Shown here piece after piece: positions 58,148 to 64,000 of a DNA stretch of 64,000 nt (position 1 is its first letter; every line of letters starts with the position of its first letter). Under the pieces are notes generated by a model. The model did no database searches. It saw only the letters and a program-made list of their open reading frames with translations, and was not told the origin of the DNA. The position numbers were made by a program, and so were the translations under genes. Source of the DNA: Ascaris suum (taxonomy: Eukaryota > Nematoda > Chromadorea > Rhabditida > Ascarididae); assembly GCA_013433145.1 (NCBI GenBank), contig CM024171.1:496001-560000 (forward strand), read 5' to 3'.

Positions 58148-61100
58148 TCAAAAAAGAGGCCTGCAAAAGTCACAAGATGCCATTAGACTTTCATATGGTT
58201 CCACTTGAACGGTTGCGAGATGAATACCGTGCTTGAAGCGGATTAGACGATTTGCCGCTTTCATCGTTTCAATCGCTTTGCTTTGATCATCTGTTAAATT
58301 TGGCATTGATACAGGTTAATCATCAAGTCGCGAGAGGACAAACGAGAAGTGATAGAATATAGTAATTATAAAGGTGTATTATGAGTCACAGGTAAGAAGG
58401 ATAAAAATTGACAGTTGCGGCTGTTTGTTCATTATGAAATCATGCTTCCACTGAAAGGTGCGAGGAGAGAGGAGGAGGGGGAAAGAGGATAAAAACTTCT
58501 GCTGGAAAATTTAGCACTTTGTGGAAAAGCAAACGAAATTCTAAAAGCACTACCGCATAAGAGTAACTCCATTCATTGAAAATCAAAGAAAAAGTCTTGA
58601 AAAATATTCGTGAAAATTTGTAAATTTTCACAAATCTTTGCAAAATTCAACTCTTCAACTACGATTAGGATAAATGTAATAAACAATAAATAAGGGCATA
58701 TATAATGTTGTAATCATACAATATTGACAATATAGGTATAAATAATTAAAAATTTCGAAGAAGTGAAAAAAAATAAAAAGCTGACGAAAAATAACTCCAA
58801 AAAAAGAAAGGGTCCCAAAGGAGAGGGCTACAAATAAGCAAGCTGCGGTATTGCTTACTAGTAAAAAGTATTTTATATTACAAATCCTCCGAAACTTTCC
58901 TTTCTTCCACCCCCCCCCCCCCTCCCCTCTTCTACCCTGCCCTTCCCATATAACGATTTTATTATGACAGACATCTTCTATTGGTTATAATAAGCATCAC
59001 TCGATTCGTTTACTATCAAAACAAACGAAAGCACATCGTTTACCAATAGCAAGATGCACGGCGAGTGCCGTTTTATCGGTATTTAAAGACCAAACGTTGA
59101 GGCTATGCACTGTGCGTACGCCATCCACTCGCATCAGATCACTCTGTAGTTCTCCATAGTCAATATGTGATGGCGTTCCTTAAACAACATTACCCATCTC
59201 ATAACAACAATCAACACAATTTTCATCGACGGCATTTTCAATATTACTAACCACTATCGTTCCAATATATTCCCCAGGCAGAAATTACGACTCTATGCGT
59301 TATCAGCATATTCTAATAAGTACCATGGTTATAATGGAATGAAAAATGCCCCCCATATTTCAATTATTTCCCAAAGCCTAACGAGGCTAAAACTTTCACA
59401 GTTTATCTGCACAGCAGTGTTCTACGTTCGATCGCCACTTGAGGGCATTCTGCGCCTCAAAGAAATAGAAAAACGCGCCAAGATGGCTAGCATGATATAC
59501 ATTTCTGCATTTCGATCCACCAGATAAGTGCTTACATAAATATTCAAAATCAACGAAAAACCTCTAGTTATTTTTGTTGTTACCATATACACTTTGCATA
59601 AATCACCAGCCAAAAATTTTTATTGAACGAAATTGAACATTACCTCCTAAATTGAGGAGGTCCAAAAAAAGATGACCGATCGGAAAATACTGACCATGGA
59701 TAATCTAGCCGTAATATAGATCATACCCTCAATTTTCTTCAACACTCACCATATATTCTTGGTGTCGAAATTAGCCAAAAAAGTACAAATATCAACGCAG
59801 CAGCGACATGATAAATTCAAAGACGCATAAAGAGCGTAAATGTTAAGAGGAAAATAATTTCTAGGTTGATGCCGGCTCATTCCCTGCTAAAATATACCCG
59901 GAGCTGACTGACAACCTACTTTTATTGGCGCAAAGTGGAAGTCACAATATGTAAACTATCCAAACTACGATGTTCGGCAGACGTCGCTCATTTGAAAATC
60001 GGTGAACTTCAAGGGATCTTATATGGTACCTAAGATCGAAAAAAAAGAAATTCTTTGAAACCGAGGACTAATAATTTTTTGATGTCATATTAGACGAACA
60101 TTACACATAACTAATCGTTAAAATATGTCGAAGCCGAACTGGAGAAAAGCATGCGCGGAATCATTAGGCGTGCAATAAGAACTGGGGAGGACGTCGATAC
60201 ATAAGGTTATCTACTGCATGAACATTTTGATGCTAGAACAATTGCAAGCCGGCAATACTTTCACGTCGCCGCTTCTATAGAAACCGCCAACTATAATAAA
60301 ATTTACAAGGCTGTTTAAGATAATAATGAACTGCATCTATATCTAGATGCATTTGCACTCCAAGATCCCTTCGTTTCTATAATGACCTCTGCAACTCTTA
60401 TAAATAATTTCGGCCATTTCTATTGAAAATGCTTTGTACTCAATACAACCTAGGTTTCGTTTCTTCCATTTGCTTAAACATGAGTTTGTGATTTATCGAA
60501 GTGTTTTCCTTACAATTTACCGAAGATTTGCCATTTCCTTAGATAAGAGTGTAAAATGTGATTTGCCGAAGTGCTAAAGAAATAATTTTAAAACGTGCAT
60601 CGTTTTTAAATGCTTTTTTCTTATTGCGAACATCTCAAAAATAAGTCTCCTAATGCTATTAGTAGCGCTATAAGCCAGAATTGTAGGTTACCTGAAAGGA
60701 CCCACTCTGAGGGGACGGAAAAAAGAGCTAGGTGACCACAATTGCAAGCGTCTACCTAGGCGCATATCATTTCTGAGCAGCAAAAATAAATGAACTAAGA
60801 AGATTTTCGCCTATAAAACACACTTTTAGCAACCTCAAGATGACATAAAGCAAGAAGTTGTTTATAATAAGTCATCACGATTCAAAAAAAAAACCTCAGA
60901 GAACATTAAATTAAGACGATACCTTCCATAAGAACGAAGAAAATATCACGAATAACCGTTACACTCGTTATGAGTACAATAATCGAAAACAAGAATGTAC
61001 AAATTGGATCGGCTAGTCGCCAACCCGTTATCTGCAAAATAAACATATTCATTAGAATGTTGCCCGTTTATAAATCACTAACAACCATACTATGTCAAGG

Positions 61101-64000
61101 TTTATATTACGAGGATGCGGGTAAATTCAGGTGCTTTTTAGCCACCGATGAAGAGACAGGAACATTTCAAATTCGACGACCTCATTCAAAAGCGCGTAAT
61201 TTACCTATTAACTTCTAGGCCTGTATGAACCGATTTACACATACGATTCGTTCATCATATGCAAAAATGACCACATAGACGCATATTATGCTAATTTAGC
61301 TATTCATACAGGTTCTCATTTGCAAAACACATTTATCTATCAAAATAAAACCGTAAATACTCAGAATTGAGGCTTTTCTTCTTACCATCGTCCCCTTCTT
61401 ATTTCGTTTAAACGAGGTGGGGAGGGGGGCGGGGGTGGGGTGTGGCAGTCTTCCAAGGTTTGGTTTTAACTACCCTCTGTTCAAACATTAGTTGAGTTGG
61501 AGGCCTTAAAAATGAGTAAATGGTTTTTAGCCTTCAATCCAACAAAAGTATTTATGAGACGCCTAATTCGAGTTAATATTCTGACGGAACTAATCGTCTC
61601 TGTATTTTAATGGTCGATCTTTATATTATTACTAAAACAAAGTGTATCACCGGAATGACTGCAATATAGATCTTACAAGAGATATCTCAGAATCGACTAT
61701 GATAAAGATAAGAAAGAATCACCTCAAAGATGCACCTCTAAATGAAATACAATTCAATCCACTCTTCACCTCGGAATGAAATTCTAACAACTGAGGAATG
61801 AACAATGGAAAAAAGAGGATTCATTCTCCTCTTTATTAAAATTAAACGTTTATATACCTTATGAGCATTTTTTCCCCAATACACATCAAATCTTCTCTCT
61901 TTTTTAAAGGCATCAAACGCATAAATTATTAAATGCATCATCTTCAATTTTTTTAGTTACTCTTTGCATCGCCAATGAAAAAAAAAATCCTCTCTAATTA
62001 TGAATGAGAAAGACAATAAATCACACAAATAGAAACCCTAGAAAATTGAATTTCCGATGAGAAGTTTCAAAGGAAACCTTTATGATGAAAGCGGCAACCA
62101 AAACGCCTATACTCTGCACGAGATCGCCGATTACATGAATGAATGCAGCACGAATGTTTACGTTAGTCGACCCGAAAATATTATTTTATTTGCATTTTAA
62201 GAAGAAAAAAAAAGAATTAAAAAAAAAGAAAGAAGAAAATACTACAAATAAACAGATACAAACAAAATACGACGTTAAATATTTTGCAATTTTTGCAATG
62301 CAACAAATTACAACAAAAAACTACGTTAAATTTGCAAAAACGAATTGCAATTTTCGACAGAAACTATACAGCACATCACACATCTATAGAGCTAAAATCC
62401 AATTCATCATACGATTCGCTTAAGTCACTTTTATATCCAATTGCATTTTTAAAAAATAAATTCCGAAAAAAAAACAATATAACCTAATTTTATAACCGAA
62501 ATAAAAACTCCCTTAATTTGCAAGACCGGGACGCATAAACAACGATATTAACAGTTAGAATGATATGAGCATGAAAAGAGATTGGCAAAACGCTATCGTC
62601 AAGATTCTTTCAAAAACTTCAAACTTACTATCTCCTATAGACTGCACATATACCAGTATGACGTATTGTATTTGCTTTGGGACTTACATGAAGAAAAGTT
62701 TTTTAGTGCAAAAACACATAATTGGGAGATACAATCGAATATATCACAAATTAGTTTATAAAAGTGGGCATGGAGTTTTTCCACAGTGTTCTTTACGCAT
62801 AACCCTCCTCCCTTTACAATTTTGAAATATCCTCGAGAAGAAAAATAAATTAGCGTCGGAAATGATGGCTTAAAAAATACCTAAATTAGAATGGAAAGTA
62901 TATTTTCTAAGCGCTAAATGCAACCACCTAAAATCTATTTATTTTTGCATTAAATCTCTACTCAAGCAAAAATTTCAACTAGGCATCACTTTTCATTTTA
63001 GTCAACGAACCCATTTTTAATTACTATTCACTTCATGAGAAAAATTCCTAAATAGTAGGAAATTAAAACACTTCTTAATGAAAGCGACACAAATATAGTA
63101 ATTCTAAATTACCTTCTTGGGACTTCTAATATAACACAAACCTATATAAATCTATATATTGTACCCTATGACCTAATCTTGATATGTTGCACCCTATGCA
63201 TATTAGCATAGCGGATAAATCTAATACTAAATCGTAAACATACCTATAAATCGTAAACATAAAAATATCTGATATGAAAGTTGGCAAAAAATGATAAATT
63301 AAAGAAATAATGGAACATACGTTGTAGTTTGCGAATGAGCAATTCCATGTGAATGAGAATGCCTTGAGCATTTAAGTACCATGCCCATAATAAGGTTAAA
63401 TACAACACCCGCTGATGCGGTTATTATCATCGTATTTGAGTCCACCTGAAAGAGTTTATCAGCAGCTATCTTCAGCATCCTTTGCTGATCATCAGCGATC
63501 AGATTTATATCCAGCTGCTTACTTTCTTCATGGAATATGCCTAAATATGCCCTTTATATGACTTCATACTCTTATTTATTCGCAAATATTCGTCACTTGG
63601 AAGGATCATTTGTATCGCTGCAACACTGATAACTAATCAACACCTATTATCCTTATCAAAATTTTCCTTCCTTTCCTTGAATTCTCCTTCTTTAGCAAAC
63701 GATTTCTACTTCATTTTTAATCTTTAACACTCACCAATGTCAGCCTTATAAAAACAGAAAAATGTCTGCAACACAGTTTTTTAGGTTCTCTTATTTCACA
63801 TCTGCACCTTTTTCATCAGTTTACAAACCCCTTTTTTATCGGCTATTAAACCCCTTTTTCCTTCTTGCTGAATGAACTTTGCAGCGACAATATTTCACTA
63901 TTAATCGCAATAAAGAATGAAATATGATGGGTATAGATAACTTACATCCAAATCGTTATTAACGATCCGTTGTATAGCAAGCATTATAAGAACTGTTGTA
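58148..64000 (-). CDS. Cation-diffusion-facilitator zinc transporter (ZnT/SLC30A), 5' truncated by window edge
   Basis: Exons, minus strand: 64000-63946 (partial), 63445-63321, 62171-62078, 61031-60923, 59178-59044 and 58290-58148 (TGA). Phases agree at each junction. Visible parts: a transmembrane end (VLIMLAIQRIVNNDLD), the next transmembrane segment (IITASAGVVFNLIMGMVL), a His-rich cytosolic loop (HSHSHGIAHS), the helix with the zinc-site HxxxD pattern (NIRAAFIHVIGDLVQSIG), LADPICTFLFSI with the last membrane helix, and the C-terminal metal-binding domain (VDGVRTVHSLNVWSL, LATVQVEPYE, CDFC). This is the ZnT2/3/4/8 subgroup, which moves cytosolic zinc into vesicles in exchange for protons; nematode relatives are TTM-1 and CDF-2. 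The first part of the protein lies beyond the right edge. The exon at 62171 follows TTTTCGG rather than a canonical AG acceptor, although phase and homology place the boundary there. Confidence 0.95.

Overview
The window is nuclear DNA from an animal, most likely a nematode. The sequence is AT-rich. The genes are split into many short exons (about 50-290 bp), acceptors are mostly of the TTTTCAG kind, and long pure (AT)n arrays sit in introns and between genes. The ovo/LIN-48-type and NOMO/NRA-4-type proteins also suit a nematode. I cannot fix the species; the intron sizes and moderate AT content would suit an ascarid- or strongylid-sized genome, which is a guess. No bacterial, plasmid, viral or CRISPR feature was seen.

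I assembled five protein-coding genes by joining exons by hand, checking homology and phase at each junction. (1) 1613-4407, plus strand, 5' end outside the recognisable part: an ankyrin-repeat protein ending in a DPY-30 motif. (2) 4900-8673, minus strand: an Ovo/OVOL/LIN-48 C2H2 zinc-finger transcription factor, with four certain exons and a probable fifth. (3) 22726-33360, plus strand: CDC45, the replicative helicase (CMG) subunit, 13 exons. (4) 38441-55566, minus strand: NOMO/NRA-4 (nodal modulator), at least 20 exons and probably 22. (5) 58148 to the right edge, minus strand: a cation-diffusion-facilitator zinc transporter (ZnT/SLC30A), truncated by the window end.

Genes 1 and 2 converge with an (AT)50 tract between their ends. 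Genes 2 and 3 diverge from a 14-kb region with almost no convincing coding sequence, a likely home for ovo regulatory DNA. Genes 3 and 4 converge across about 5 kb of repeats (a tRNA-derived element, a CACTC minisatellite, AT tracts). Genes 4 and 5 share a strand, 2.6 kb apart. The genes have unrelated roles (cilium/chromatin-type docking, transcription, replication, ER membrane-protein biogenesis, zinc transport), so this is an ordinary chromosome segment, not a functional cluster.

The most notable signal is a set of small lesions in otherwise well conserved exons: one surplus base in the ankyrin gene, two missing bases in CDC45, an in-frame TGA in the penultimate NOMO exon, and a CGG in place of a CAG acceptor in the zinc transporter. 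Three of the five are in homopolymers, so unpolished long-read sequence is the leading explanation. I did not find a convincing previously undescribed biological system.
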